From the NCBI RefSeq assembly GCF_005601135.1, contig NZ_CP039381.1, positions 2,353,941 to 2,417,940 on the forward strand: 64,000 nt of DNA, given 5' to 3'. The stretch's first letter is position 1, and every line of letters starts with the position of its first letter. This DNA is from Ruminococcus bovis (GTDB lineage: Bacteria > Bacillota > Clostridia > Oscillospirales > Acutalibacteraceae). The translations under genes and the position numbers were made by a program. Below the pieces are notes generated by a model. That model made no database searches. It had not been told where the DNA came from and was given only the letters and a program-made list of their open reading frames with translations. Of this stretch, positions 18,161-26,112 are shown in pieces.

Positions 18161-18868
18161 TTACTTTTCACAAATTGTACCAATATTTTCACCACATACT
18201 GCTCTAAAAATATTGTCAGGTTCGTTAACACTAAATACTAAGATAGGCATATCGTTATCCTTGCATAGTGAAGCAGCTGTGCTATCCATAACAGCTAGAT
18301 TATTAGCAAGAACTTCATCATATGTAACCTTATCATATTTCTTAGCATTAGGATTCTTCTTAGGGTCGCTATCATAAACACCATCAACCATTGTAGCTTT
18401 CATAATAATGTCAGCATCAATTTCTACTGCACGAAGAGCAGCAGCAGTATCTGTACTAAAGAATGGGTTACCTGTACCACAACCAAAGATTACAACTCTA
18501 CCCTTTTCAAGGTGACGAACTGCACGGTTACGAATGTATGGTTCAGCAACCTGTGGCATTGAAATAGCTGTCATAACTCTAACATCAACACCTTCTTGTT
18601 CAAGTGTATCGCCAACACCTAAAGCATTGATAGTTGTAGCTAGCATACCCATATGGTCTGCTCTTGTTCTGTCCATTTTACCTGAACTTCTGCCACGCCA
18701 GAAGTTACCACCACCAACAACAATAGCAACCTGTACACCTGCATCAACACACTTCTTGATTGACTTACAAAAAGTTTCAACTATGTCAAAGTTAATACCT
18801 TTCTTTTCATCACCGGCTAGAGATTCACCGGATAATTTAAGAAGAACTCGATTATATTTCTTTTCCAT
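18161..18868 (-). CDS. pyrH: UMP kinase
   Basis: PyrH phosphorylates UMP to UDP; it is the hexameric amino-acid-kinase-fold type. Visible motifs are [21 protein letters not shown] and [11 protein letters not shown]. The frame extends 7 codons further up, but the ATG at 18868 (MEKKYNRV) is preceded by a good AGGAG at proper distance, so that start is chosen. It is the first gene of the long operon, with its own promoter. Confidence 0.96.
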   Translation of the reverse strand: MEKKYNRVLLKLSGESLAGDEKKGINFDIVETFCKSIKKCVDAGVQVAIVVGGGNFWRGRSSGKMDRTRADHMGMLATTINALGVGDTLEQEGVDVRVMTAISMPQVAEPYIRNRAVRHLEKGRVVIFGCGTGNPFFSTDTAAALRAVEIDADIIMKATMVDGVYDSDPKKNPNAKKYDKVTYDEVLANNLAVMDSTAASLCKDNDMPILVFSVNEPDNIFRAVCGENIGTICEK

Positions 18869-18912
18869 GGAAATTACACTCCTATCCATAATATATATTT
18901 TTAGACACTATA

Positions 18913-18941
18913 ATTGTACACTAAACCAAAGAAATTGTAAA
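18913..18941 (-). promoter_or_regulatory. Promoter of the pyrH-polC operon
   Basis: A -35 TTTACA (18936-18941), 17-bp spacer and -10 TACAAT (18913-18918) are read on the minus strand, downstream of the rpsB-tsf terminator. Confidence 0.65.
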
Positions 18942-18976
18942 GTTAATTATTAATGATTTTTAACAAAAAATATAAA

Positions 18977-19008
18977 CAAAAAAGGCTACCTCGTATGAGA
19001 TAGCCTTA
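18977..19008 (-). terminator. Terminator of rpsB-tsf
   Basis: Arms 18982-18992 and 18997-19007 form an 11-bp stem (AAGGCTATCTC/GAGGTAGCCTT with one wobble) with a 4-nt loop and a T-run on the minus strand. Confidence 0.85.
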
Positions 19009-19026
19009 AATATAAGCAAAATTTAA

Positions 19027-19938
19027 TTACTTAGTCATTGCTGCAACTTCTGCTGCGAAGTCGTCTTCACGTTTTTCAATGCCTTCGCCCTTTTCAAAAC
19101 GAACGAATTCAGTAATTTCGATAGAACCACCAAGTTCTTTAGCAGTGTTGTTTGTGTACTGCTGAACAGAAATCTTGTTTTCCTTAACGAAAGCCTGGTC
19201 TAGTAGGCAGTTTTCCTTATAGAACTTGCCAATCTTACCCATAACAATCTTATCAGCAATTGCTTCAGGCTTACCTGAATTAACAACTTCAGCCTTCATA
19301 ATTTCTTTTTCATGTTCTAGAACTTCTGCTGGAACATCTGATTCCTTTAGATATGGTGTGTTAAGAGCAGCAATCTGCATTGCAACATCCTTACCATATG
19401 TTACGAATTCAGGCTTGTCAGCTAGGTCAGTCTTGAAGTTAACAAGAACACCGATAACGCCACCGGCGTGAACATAAGCTACACAAGCACCTTCCATTAG
19501 CTTGAAACGACGAATCTGAATGTTTTCGCCGATAACAAGAACCTTTTCCTGAAGTAGTTCAGCAACTGTCTTGTCTGTGCCTGATGCGTTACAAGCTAGT
19601 AGAGCTTCAACATCAGCAGGATTATTATCAATAACTGTCTGAGCACAAGTATTTACAAATGCCTGGAAATCAGCATTCTTTGCAACGAAGTCAGTTTCAG
19701 CATTAACTTCGATTACAACGCCCTTCTTGTGATCTTCTGTAGTCATAGCAAAAGCCATACCTTCAGCAGCAACTCTGCTTGCCTTCTTAGCCTGCTTTGC
19801 AAGACCCTGTTCTCTTAAAAAGTCAACAGCCTTTTCCATATCGCCGTCTGCTTCAACTAATGCCTTTTTACAGTCCATCATACCGCAGCCAGTCTGTTCT
19901 CTTAAAGCCTTAACATCTTTTGCTGTAAATGATGCCAT
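19027..19938 (-). CDS. tsf: Elongation factor Ts
   Basis: EF-Ts exchanges GDP for GTP on EF-Tu. The 303-residue protein has the N-terminal UBA-like start VKALREQTGCGMMDCKKAL, then the TDFVAKN motif of the core, and a dimerization region. It lies 48 bp after rpsB and ends before a clear terminator, so the operon is rpsB-tsf. Confidence 0.98.
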   Translation of the reverse strand: MASFTAKDVKALREQTGCGMMDCKKALVEADGDMEKAVDFLREQGLAKQAKKASRVAAEGMAFAMTTEDHKKGVVIEVNAETDFVAKNADFQAFVNTCAQTVIDNNPADVEALLACNASGTDKTVAELLQEKVLVIGENIQIRRFKLMEGACVAYVHAGGVIGVLVNFKTDLADKPEFVTYGKDVAMQIAALNTPYLKESDVPAEVLEHEKEIMKAEVVNSGKPEAIADKIVMGKIGKFYKENCLLDQAFVKENKISVQQYTNNTAKELGGSIEITEFVRFEKGEGIEKREDDFAAEVAAMTK

Positions 19939-19986
19939 TTATATCATCCTTTCGTGGTAATTATATAATTTAAAATAGAATATTAA

Positions 19987-20718
19987 TTATTCTTCTTCAG
20001 CTGCTTCTTCTTCAACAACTTCAGCAGCACCCATCTGACCTTCTCTGCCTTCGATAACAGCATCAGCCATTGCACCGGCAATTAGCTTAACTGCACGGAT
20101 AGCGTCATCGTTACCAGGGATAACATAGTCGATTTCGTCTGGGTCACAGTTTGTATCAACAATAGCAACGATAGGAATATTTAGCTTCTTTGCTTCTGCA
20201 ACTGCGATTCTTTCTTTTCTTGGGTCGATGATAAATAGAGCACCTGGAAGTTCATCCATGTCCTTAATACCACCTAGGAACTTTTCAAGCTTTTCAATTT
20301 CAAGGTTTAGCTTGATAACTTCCTTCTTTGGTAGAAGATCAAATGTACCGTCTTCTTCCATAGCACGAAGCTGCTTTAGACGAGCAACTCTTCTTCTGAT
20401 TGTTGTGAAGTTAGTCATCATACCACCAAGCCATCTAGCGTTTACATAGAAAGCACCGGCACGAAGAGCTTCTTCCTTAACAGATTCCTGAGCCTGTTTC
20501 TTTGTACCAACGAAAAGAACGCTCTTACCTTCTGTTGAGATTTCCTTTACGAAGTTATAAGCTTCGTCAAGTTTCTTAACGGTCTTCTGTAAATCAATAA
20601 TATAGATACCGTTTCTTTCTGTGAAGATGTATTCTGCCATTTTAGGGTTCCATCTTCTTGTCTGGTGACCAAAGTGTACACCAGCTTCTAATAGCTGTTT
20701 CATTGAAACTACTGCCAT
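19987..20718 (-). CDS. rpsB: 30S ribosomal protein S2
   Basis: S2 is a late-assembly small-subunit protein. The protein opens [31 protein letters not shown] sequence, diagnostic of S2, and contains [13 protein letters not shown] and [12 protein letters not shown]. It ends in an acidic tail. The frame is open 30 codons further upstream through the leader, but the ATG at 20718 follows AAGGAGG and matches the family start. Confidence 0.97.
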   Translation of the reverse strand: MAVVSMKQLLEAGVHFGHQTRRWNPKMAEYIFTERNGIYIIDLQKTVKKLDEAYNFVKEISTEGKSVLFVGTKKQAQESVKEEALRAGAFYVNARWLGGMMTNFTTIRRRVARLKQLRAMEEDGTFDLLPKKEVIKLNLEIEKLEKFLGGIKDMDELPGALFIIDPRKERIAVAEAKKLNIPIVAIVDTNCDPDEIDYVIPGNDDAIRAVKLIAGAMADAVIEGREGQMGAAEVVEEEAAEEE

Positions 20719-20820
20719 TTTTAATTTCCTCCTTAGGTTAAATCCTCCGTGAGTGTTATTGATTTTAATTGCCGAAGTTAAGTTACCACCATGACAATTA
20801 GCACCCACGTGCGTAATGCG
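20719..20820 (-). promoter_or_regulatory. Structured 5' leader of rpsB, candidate autoregulatory element
   Basis: The roughly 100-nt transcribed leader can fold into a two-tier stem. GTGGGTG (20802-20808) pairs with CACTCAC (20749-20755) with one G-U, and inside it TAATTG (20795-20800) pairs with CAATTA (20766-20771). Ribosomal protein operons are often controlled by such leaders; control by S2 itself is inference. Confidence 0.4.
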
Positions 20821-20826
20821 ATAGAT

Positions 20827-20855
20827 ATTTTATCATAAATAAAACGAAAAATCAA
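20827..20855 (-). promoter_or_regulatory. Promoter of rpsB-tsf
   Basis: A -35 TTGATT (20850-20855), 17-bp spacer and -10 TAAAAT (20827-20832) are read on the minus strand. The -35 lies inside the stem of the hairpin at 20847-20885. Confidence 0.7.
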
Positions 20856-20886
20856 GTGCTTTTGTAAGAAAAACACTTGATTTTTT
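20847..20886 (-). terminator. Hairpin terminator, probably once belonging to the SleB-like hydrolase gene
   Basis: A 12-bp perfect stem (20847-20858 with 20074-independent partner 20874-20885; CAAGTG paired with CACTTG flanked by A/T pairs) is followed in the minus direction by TTTTTCGTTTT. The 27 bases at 20860-20886 recur exactly at 22026-22052, beyond the insertion sequence. Before insertion this hairpin would have lain about 30 bp after the hydrolase stop. Confidence 0.7.
20860..20886. repeat. 27-bp direct repeat, rpsB-side copy
   Basis: Identical over 27 bp to 22026-22052. The repeats flank the insertion sequence and are best explained as a target-site duplication. Confidence 0.85.
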
Positions 20887-22025
20887 CTGTGTTGTAAATA
20901 GATATGACCCGTTTTAGGGTAAAAATAAAATATGATTTAATATTTCGCTTGTTTTACTGACTTTTTGATTATGAATTATCAGTTAATGGATTTCAATTCT
21001 AACTTTTCACTCAATAACTGCATTGGACTTTTGTATTCAAGTGTTCTCATTGTCTTGTTATTACTCCATTCTAAATGTCCTTTTAACTTTGTATTTAATT
21101 CTTCAATATTTTTGAATGTTTCCCAATCATAGAAATATCTTTGGTCGTTTCTATGACTTCTTTCTACCTTCCCATTGTGCCAAGGTGTTCGTGGTGGTAT
21201 TAATTTATGATTTATACCTAATTTGTTCAATTCTATTTCAAAGGACTTTTCACTTCACTGCTTTGATATTTATATGTGAACTCTCTTCCGTTATCTGTTT
21301 GAACCGTTTTATTTTAAACGGAAATTCTTTTAATAACATTTTCAAGAATTTAGTTGAGTTTTCCGGTGTATGTTCTTCAAACCCATATACAAATCTCATT
21401 CTTGTACATTCATCTATTGCAGTCCATTGATAAAAATGCTTTCCGTCCCTTAAAGCCTTGCCTCTTAAGCAATTGTATGGCACTTCTTTTACATCTATCT
21501 GCACCTTTTCTCCAGGTATTAACAGCTCCGGATATCTTCTATGATTACGGCTCTTTTTCTTGGTCTTTTTATATTTTACTAAGCCCATTCTTTTTGCAGC
21601 ATATATCATTCCTGAATAGCTTCTTGTATATCCTTTTCTCTTTAAATCACTGTATACTCCATCCCATCCATATCTTTCATAGCACTTTTTAAAAGAATTT
21701 CTAATTTGTCTTTCTTCTCTTTTTGTGTGTCTGTTGGGATGACTATGTGGTCTGCGTGATTTAGGCAATAGCGATTGCCAGGTACCGTCATATTGTTTAC
21801 ACCATCTCTTTACGCTTGAAAGACTTACACCGTACACTCTACTTGCTTCGCTTTTTCCTTTTCTTAGTGCGTATTTTACTATGGCTTGCTTTTTCTTTGC
21901 TTCTTGTGTTATTATATTCATGAGGAGTACTTCTTTCTTAGGTTAATGTTTTTGAGCGATTCCATTATACCATATTTTGAAGTTACTCCTCTTTTTTATT
22001 GGGTCATATCATTTTAGCACATACA
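20887..22025 (-). mobile_element. IS481-like insertion sequence, inactivated
   Basis: An element of about 1.14 kb with imperfect terminal inverted repeats: 20890-20910 and 22001-22021 match at 17 of 21 positions, sharing the inner GATATGACCC. The inside holds one frameshifted DDE transposase gene. An exact 27-bp direct repeat (20860-20886 and 22026-22052) abuts both ends, so the exact end could shift by a base. The element lies between the SleB-like hydrolase gene and the rpsB promoter and splits their shared terminator/promoter region. Family assignment rests on transposase motifs; the long direct repeat is not typical for IS481. Confidence 0.85.
20979..21921 (-). pseudogene. IS481-like DDE transposase with one frameshift
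   Basis: The first part (from the ATG at 21921) has an N-terminal helix-turn-helix (ASRVYGVSLSSVKRW) and the first catalytic Asp in VQIDVKEVP. The frame breaks near 21303. In the next frame the protein continues without loss as QTDNGREFTYKY (second Asp), then PPRTPWHNGKVERSHR (catalytic Glu) to the stop at 20979. Restoring one base, for example a third G at CGG, would rebuild a protein of about 313 residues. This is a single indel, not a programmed two-frame arrangement of IS3 type, because the break falls inside the catalytic core. A sequencing error is possible. Confidence 0.85.
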
Positions 22026-22052
22026 TTTTGTAAGAAAAACACTTGATTTTTT
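22026..22052. repeat. 27-bp direct repeat, hydrolase-side copy
   Basis: Identical to 20860-20886. This copy keeps only one arm of the terminator hairpin, since the other arm lies beyond the element. Confidence 0.85.
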
Positions 22053-22079
22053 ATAGTTTTATGTAATTTTAAGTATTGA

Positions 22080-22958
22080 TTATCTGTCAAAGAACCTTAC
22101 ATCTTTATATGTAAGCAAATAATCTTGAGATTCATGCCATTTGCTTTCGCATAATCTAGGATTGTAGAAATATAAAATTCTATGCTGAATAGCTGAATGA
22201 CCTTCTTCTAAAATGTACTTAACTGCTTTTCTTGCTGCACTGTTTGGCTTGTACTTAATACTACCGTCATAACCATAACCTGTTCTTACTGAATCAATAG
22301 ATTTAAAGTTACCCATTACATATGTATCTCTGATAGCCTGAGCTACAAGGCAACAACCATAAAAACCCATTGAACCGGCTTCACCCATTACAAGTCTACC
22401 TGCAATATCAAGGTCTTTATCGGTCATCTTGATTTTTACACCATCATACTTATAATTAGGGTCAGGATTTTTAATAGCAATTAAGTAACCGGCTGAAAGT
22501 TGTCTTTTCTTGGAGCTTTCACTTGGTTCGGAAAGTGTACGCAACTTAGTACCTTTAACATCTTGATTTTTCTTTACATGGTAATAATCAAGTGTTTCGG
22601 TTTCGTACTCTCTTGTAGTAGTTGTTGTTTTAATCTGTTCTTCAGAACCTTTTTCTGTTGGAGTTCTGTCATTTTTCTTAACAGCTACTTGGTATTGCTT
22701 TGTTGATGACTGAGTTGTTGGCTCAGTTACCTGCTGAGTTGTTGAAGAAATTTCAGCTTCACCAAACATATCAAAGGCATTACCATAACCCATACCAACA
22801 TACTCGTCACTGCTTTCGCTGTTTAAAGAACCTTTTTCGTCCTCATAAGCAATTTCGGTTAGTGCAGTAACCCTTGGATAAAGTATAGCAAGTGGAGTTA
22901 AAGTTATAGCAACAACAAGAAAGACAATCAATAATCTTACTTTCATTGATTTACTCAT
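22080..22958 (-). CDS. SleB/CwlJ-family cell wall hydrolase
   Basis: A secreted or membrane-anchored peptidoglycan hydrolase, likely a lytic transglycosylase acting on spore or cell-wall glycan. The 292-residue protein has an N-terminal membrane segment (7-27), a long Ser/Thr-rich linker (about 40-150), and the Hydrolase_2 domain (about 178-290) with the catalytic-type glutamate in LVMGEAGS (Glu193). The end matches the family pattern of AIQHRILYFYNPRLCESKW. It has a sigma-A-like promoter, so expression may not be limited to sporulation. Its terminator was displaced by the insertion sequence. Confidence 0.88.
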   Translation of the reverse strand: MSKSMKVRLLIVFLVVAITLTPLAILYPRVTALTEIAYEDEKGSLNSESSDEYVGMGYGNAFDMFGEAEISSTTQQVTEPTTQSSTKQYQVAVKKNDRTPTEKGSEEQIKTTTTTREYETETLDYYHVKKNQDVKGTKLRTLSEPSESSKKRQLSAGYLIAIKNPDPNYKYDGVKIKMTDKDLDIAGRLVMGEAGSMGFYGCCLVAQAIRDTYVMGNFKSIDSVRTGYGYDGSIKYKPNSAARKAVKYILEEGHSAIQHRILYFYNPRLCESKWHESQDYLLTYKDVRFFDR

Positions 22959-23005
22959 TAAAATTCCTCTTTAGTTTTTAATTTGAAGAAAAACCTTCAC
23001 TATTT

Positions 23006-23034
23006 ATTATATTACTTTAGAATATGTATTTCAA
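23006..23034 (-). promoter_or_regulatory. Promoter of the SleB-like hydrolase gene
   Basis: A -35 TTGAAA (23029-23034), 17-bp spacer and -10 TATAAT (23006-23011) on the minus strand; the start codon follows about 50 bp later after AGAGGAA. Confidence 0.7.
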
Positions 23035-23090
23035 CGGATTTTTGCACAAGATATTGTGTTAATTAGTGTGCAACATTACCAAATGAATGG

Positions 23091-23384
23091 CTATTTTTGT
23101 CTTCTGCGTTTAAAACCTCCAAACATTTTCTTAGGTGGTGGTGTGGGGATGTTCCAATCCACCAAGATAGTATCCTCTCCTATTAGACCGATTTTAGACC
23201 AAGGAATGATAAAATCTTGCTTTCTGCCTAGCAATCCAAAACACCTAAAACCACCATATATTATAAGTGAACAAAGTGTAGCATTACAGGTATCTATCTC
23301 TAGGTCATCAACATAACCGATTCTACAACCATTTGAACGATTAATCACCTCCTTATGACGAAGTTCATAAAAACTACAATTCAT
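23091..23384 (-). CDS. YlmC/YmxH-family sporulation protein (PRC barrel)
   Basis: A 97-residue protein of the PRC-barrel family conserved in spore formers. Visible features are the opening SFYELRHKEVINRSNGCRIG, a central hydrophobic strand block with FGLLGRKQDFIIPW, and a basic tail with a proline run. The biochemical role is unknown. It is divergent from degV. The upstream region holds a SigE-like promoter candidate (23424-23452) and an AACGGAGG ribosome-binding site before the ATG. Confidence 0.88.
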   Translation of the reverse strand: MNCSFYELRHKEVINRSNGCRIGYVDDLEIDTCNATLCSLIIYGGFRCFGLLGRKQDFIIPWSKIGLIGEDTILVDWNIPTPPPKKMFGGFKRRRQK

Positions 23385-23395
23385 AGTAACCTCCG

Positions 23396-23424
23396 TTGAC
23401 TTTTTAATTTACCTTTGTTATTAT
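23396..23424 (+). promoter_or_regulatory. Promoter of the DegV-family gene
   Basis: A -35 TTGACT (23396-23401), 17-bp spacer and -10 TATTAT (23419-23424) on the plus strand. Confidence 0.65.
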
Positions 23425-23452
23425 TAATATGTATATAAATTTATTAATATAA
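23424..23452 (-). promoter_or_regulatory. Candidate SigE-type promoter of the ymxH-like gene
   Basis: TTATATT (23446-23452), 14-bp spacer and CATATTAA (23424-23431) on the minus strand resemble SigE -35 and -10 elements and match the spacing seen upstream of spoIIIAA. The region is A/T-rich, so chance is possible. Confidence 0.3.
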
Positions 23453-23465
23453 CCCGGAGGTTAAT

Positions 23466-24335
23466 ATGGATTATAAATTATTTTGTGATTCAACTTGTGA
23501 TTTAACTGATGAAATTGCTAAGGAACAAAATATTGAAATTATCCCTATGCAATTTTCTGTTGATAACAAAAACTACTCTCATTATCTTGATGAAAGAGAA
23601 ATGACATTAAGCGACTTTTATGCTGCACTTAAAAACGGCGCTAATGTAACAACTGCTCAAGTTCAATACGATACATTTGCAAATAGCTTTGAACCGTTCT
23701 TAAAGGAAGGTAAGGATATTATTTATATTTGCTTTACTTCCGGTATGAGTGGCACATATAACACTTGCAAAATTGCAGTTGAGGAATTGAAAGAAAAGTA
23801 TCCTGAAAGAAAGATTTGTGTAATTGACTCACTTTCAGCTTCTGTTGGTGAAGGTTATCTCGCTTATCTTGCCGGTGTTAAGATGAATGAGGGTGCTACA
23901 TTTGAAGAACTATGTGACTATATTGAAAATACAAAGATGAAAATTTGTCACTGGTTTGTTGTTGACGATTTAGACCAACTAAAAAAAGGTGGCAGAATCG
24001 GTGCTTTATCAGCAGCTTTCGGTAAGGCATTACAGATTAAACCTCTTATCTCTGTTGATAATGACGGTAAACTAATTGCAGTTGCAAAAATCAGAGGTAA
24101 TATGAAAACATATTCAACTCTAATTGACAGAGCTAACAGAGATGGTGTAAACCTAAAGGAACAAACAGTTTTTGTTGCACATGCCGAATGTCCTGAAAAA
24201 GCTGAAAAGCTAAAAGAAATGGTTGCTCCACTAGTTAAGGAAGTTAAAATTGTTAAAGTCGGACCAATCATCGGTTCTCATGTTGGTCAAGGTATGTTTG
24301 CACTTACATTCCAAGGTGAAAGAAACTTATCTTAA
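23466..24335 (+). CDS. DegV family fatty-acid-binding protein
   Basis: DegV (FakB-type) proteins bind fatty acids and present them to FakA kinase for use in phospholipids. The 289-residue protein shows the family pattern: CDSTCDLT at the start, TSGMSGTYNTCK for ligand head-group binding, VIDSLSASVGEG, and LKKGGRIG. The start has a strong CCGGAGG site. It is a single-gene unit ending in a clear terminator. No fakA gene is in this window. Confidence 0.94.
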   Translation: MDYKLFCDSTCDLTDEIAKEQNIEIIPMQFSVDNKNYSHYLDEREMTLSDFYAALKNGANVTTAQVQYDTFANSFEPFLKEGKDIIYICFTSGMSGTYNTCKIAVEELKEKYPERKICVIDSLSASVGEGYLAYLAGVKMNEGATFEELCDYIENTKMKICHWFVVDDLDQLKKGGRIGALSAAFGKALQIKPLISVDNDGKLIAVAKIRGNMKTYSTLIDRANRDGVNLKEQTVFVAHAECPEKAEKLKEMVAPLVKEVKIVKVGPIIGSHVGQGMFALTFQGERNLS

Positions 24336-24360
24336 TTTTAATAAAATTTACACAGAAAGA

Positions 24361-24390
24361 AATCCGTACTCAAATGAGTACGGATTTTTT
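24361..24390 (+). terminator. Terminator of the DegV-family gene
   Basis: Stem AATCCGTACTC (24361-24371) with GAGTACGGATT (24376-24386), 4-nt loop and T-run on the plus strand. Confidence 0.9.
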
Positions 24391-24484
24391 ATCTTTTGTT
24401 ATGATTTGAAGACTGCAATAGGCACATCAAAAATATTCCTATTAACGCACCTACAAATAATCCTATAATAAAACCTAAAAGCAT
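24389..24484 (-). CDS. 31-residue membrane microprotein, DUF3789-like
   Basis: A short gene read on the minus strand from the ATG at 24484. The product is one hydrophobic helix with small-residue GxxxG-like spacing (GFIIGLFVGALIGIF), then MCLLQSS and a basic end NHNKR. This pattern resembles DUF3789 proteins, tiny single-span membrane proteins of unknown role found in clostridia. An AGGTG ribosome-binding site lies 9 nt before the ATG. It is divergent from spoIIGA, and its end meets the degV terminator. Confidence 0.6.
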   Translation of the reverse strand: MLLGFIIGLFVGALIGIFLMCLLQSSNHNKR

Positions 24485-24503
24485 ATTATTGTTCACCTAC
24501 CCT

Positions 24504-24536
24504 TTGACAATTTTATATTAAGGATTATGAGATAAT
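24504..24536 (+). promoter_or_regulatory. Candidate Spo0A-dependent spoIIG promoter with long spacer
   Basis: A consensus -35 TTGACA (24504-24509) is followed by a 21-bp spacer and GATAAT (24531-24536). The -35 is contained in TTTGACA (24503-24509), which matches the reverse 0A-box TTCGACA at 6 of 7 bases. The Bacillus spoIIG promoter is also known for an overlong (22-bp) spacer and Spo0A boxes at the -35. Confidence 0.55.
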
Positions 24537-24552
24537 ACTTTAGGGTGAGATA

Positions 24553-25344
24553 ATGACTATTTATATTGACACATTAATTTTTTCTAACACTATTATTGAT
24601 TACCTCTTGCTAAGTATTACTACAAAAATTTTGAAAATTAATTACAAATTATACAGAATAATTCTTGGTTCACTATTTGGTGGGATTTCTTCTTTAACTA
24701 TATTATTACCTTGGGGAAATTTCCTATTCAATTTTGTCGTAAAGCTAACAATAATTTCAATAACAATTCTTATTTCATTTGGTTATAAAGATAAAATGAC
24801 ATTTGGTAAAAGAACTTTTGTACTTTTCTTAATTACAAGTTTATTTAGTGGGTTAATACTTTTTATGTTATCAATTATTAAAAGTGATTTTATTATGATA
24901 AAAAACAATATAGTTTACTTCAATATCTCCCCTATATTGTTAATTATTTTTACTACTATATCATACTTTATACTTAGTATAATTGAGAAAATTAGAATTG
25001 ACAGAAAAGATTTAATACACAAAATAACTTTTATTTTCAATGAGAATAAATATAGTTTTCTCTCAAAATATGATACTTGTTGCAACATAAAAGAACCTTT
25101 TAGTGGGAATGAAGCAATCTTGGTTGAAAGAGAACTGATAAATACAATAATTGTTCCTGAAGGTAAAATTAGAATTATTCCTTTTAATTCACTTGGAGGT
25201 GAAGGGTTGATAGAAGGATTTTTGCCTGACGAACTTTACATAGACAATATTAGAATTGAAAAACAAGTTTATATTGGCATTACAAACAATATATTTAAAA
25301 ATGAAGTGAAGTCTATATTTAACTATAAAAATATATGTGAGTGA
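24553..25344 (+). CDS. spoIIGA: SpoIIGA, pro-SigE processing peptidase
   Basis: SpoIIGA is a membrane aspartic protease that removes the pro-sequence of SigE. The 263-residue protein has five hydrophobic segments (about 5-145) and a C-terminal soluble protease domain. The catalytic Asp aligns with Asp174 in KYDTCCN, where the usual DTG or DSG triad has Cys in place of Gly. The downstream [11 protein letters not shown] matches the family. Divergence is otherwise typical for this fast-evolving gene. Identity is supported by the sigE gene starting 4 bp after its stop. Confidence 0.9.
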   Translation: MTIYIDTLIFSNTIIDYLLLSITTKILKINYKLYRIILGSLFGGISSLTILLPWGNFLFNFVVKLTIISITILISFGYKDKMTFGKRTFVLFLITSLFSGLILFMLSIIKSDFIMIKNNIVYFNISPILLIIFTTISYFILSIIEKIRIDRKDLIHKITFIFNENKYSFLSKYDTCCNIKEPFSGNEAILVERELINTIIVPEGKIRIIPFNSLGGEGLIEGFLPDELYIDNIRIEKQVYIGITNNIFKNEVKSIFNYKNICE

Positions 25345-25348
25345 TTTT

Positions 25349-26044
25349 ATGATTAGACAATTAGTAAATAAAGTAAAATTAATACTTTGCAAAAATGATG
25401 TGTTTTACATTAACAGTAGTGAGTCCTTACCACCACCTTTGACTAAAGAAGAAGAACAAAATCTGTATGATGAAATTTCTCAAGGAAAAGAAAGTAGTAA
25501 AAATAAACTTATTGTTCACAACCTTAGACTAGTTGTTTATATAGCAAAAAAGTTTGAAAATTCAGGTGTACCTATTGATGACTTAATTTCTATCGGTACA
25601 ATCGGACTTATTAAAGCAGTAAACACATTTTCTCCTGAAAGAAGTATCAAACTAGCTACATATGCAAGTAGATGTATTGAAAATGAAATACTTATGTATC
25701 TTAGAAAAACTTCTAATATGAAAAATGAAGTTTCTATTGAAGAACCTCTCAACACCGATTGGGACGGTAATGAACTTTTACTATGTGATATTCTTGGTAG
25801 TGAAGCTGACATTGTAAACAAAGACATTGAACAGGAACTTGAAAAAAAGTTACTGTTACAAGCAGTTGACAAACTAAATTCAAGAGAAAAGCTAATTATG
25901 GAAATGAGGTTTGGTTTAAACAGTAAGAAAGAATTTACTCAAAAGCAAGTTGCTGATGAGTTGGGAATATCACAATCATACATTTCAAGGCTAGAGAAGA
26001 AAATAATTAAAAGACTTAGAAATGATTTGAAAAAAGTGGTATAA
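25349..26044 (+). CDS. sigE: Pro-sigma-E, mother-cell sporulation sigma factor
   Basis: SigE drives early mother-cell gene expression. The 231-residue protein has a pro-sequence of about 19 residues ending at NDVFY, as judged by alignment with the Bacillus site DEVYY, then [11 protein letters not shown]. Region 2 carries [16 protein letters not shown] and [14 protein letters not shown], and region 4 has [27 protein letters not shown] at 25337 would add four codons; the ATG at 25349 is preferred because it avoids overlapping the spoIIGA stop. sigG, normally the next gene, is not here. Confidence 0.96.
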   Translation: MIRQLVNKVKLILCKNDVFYINSSESLPPPLTKEEEQNLYDEISQGKESSKNKLIVHNLRLVVYIAKKFENSGVPIDDLISIGTIGLIKAVNTFSPERSIKLATYASRCIENEILMYLRKTSNMKNEVSIEEPLNTDWDGNELLLCDILGSEADIVNKDIEQELEKKLLLQAVDKLNSREKLIMEMRFGLNSKKEFTQKQVADELGISQSYISRLEKKIIKRLRNDLKKVV

Positions 26045-26049
26045 AAAAG

Positions 26050-26107
26050 AAACACGGTATTGGTATTTCTCTTAATTAACTAACTAGAAATACATACCGT
26101 GTTTTCT
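26050..26107. terminator. Long hairpin between sigE and the lipoprotein gene, bidirectional
   Basis: AAACACGGTAT and GTATTTCT pair with AGAAATAC and ATACCGTGTTT, with a 2-nt bulge. T-rich tracts follow in both directions, so it can end sigE and the convergent lipoprotein gene. Confidence 0.8.
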
Positions 26108-26112
26108 ATTAT

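Noticed and set aside
21116..21692. Plus-strand frames inside the insertion sequence
   Set aside because: They are antisense to the transposase; the DDE motifs are only on the minus strand.
21230..21921. Programmed frameshifting as in IS3-type two-frame transposases
   Set aside because: IS481-type transposases are single-frame, the break lies within the DDE core, and I saw no slippery heptamer of the usual A6G type at the site.
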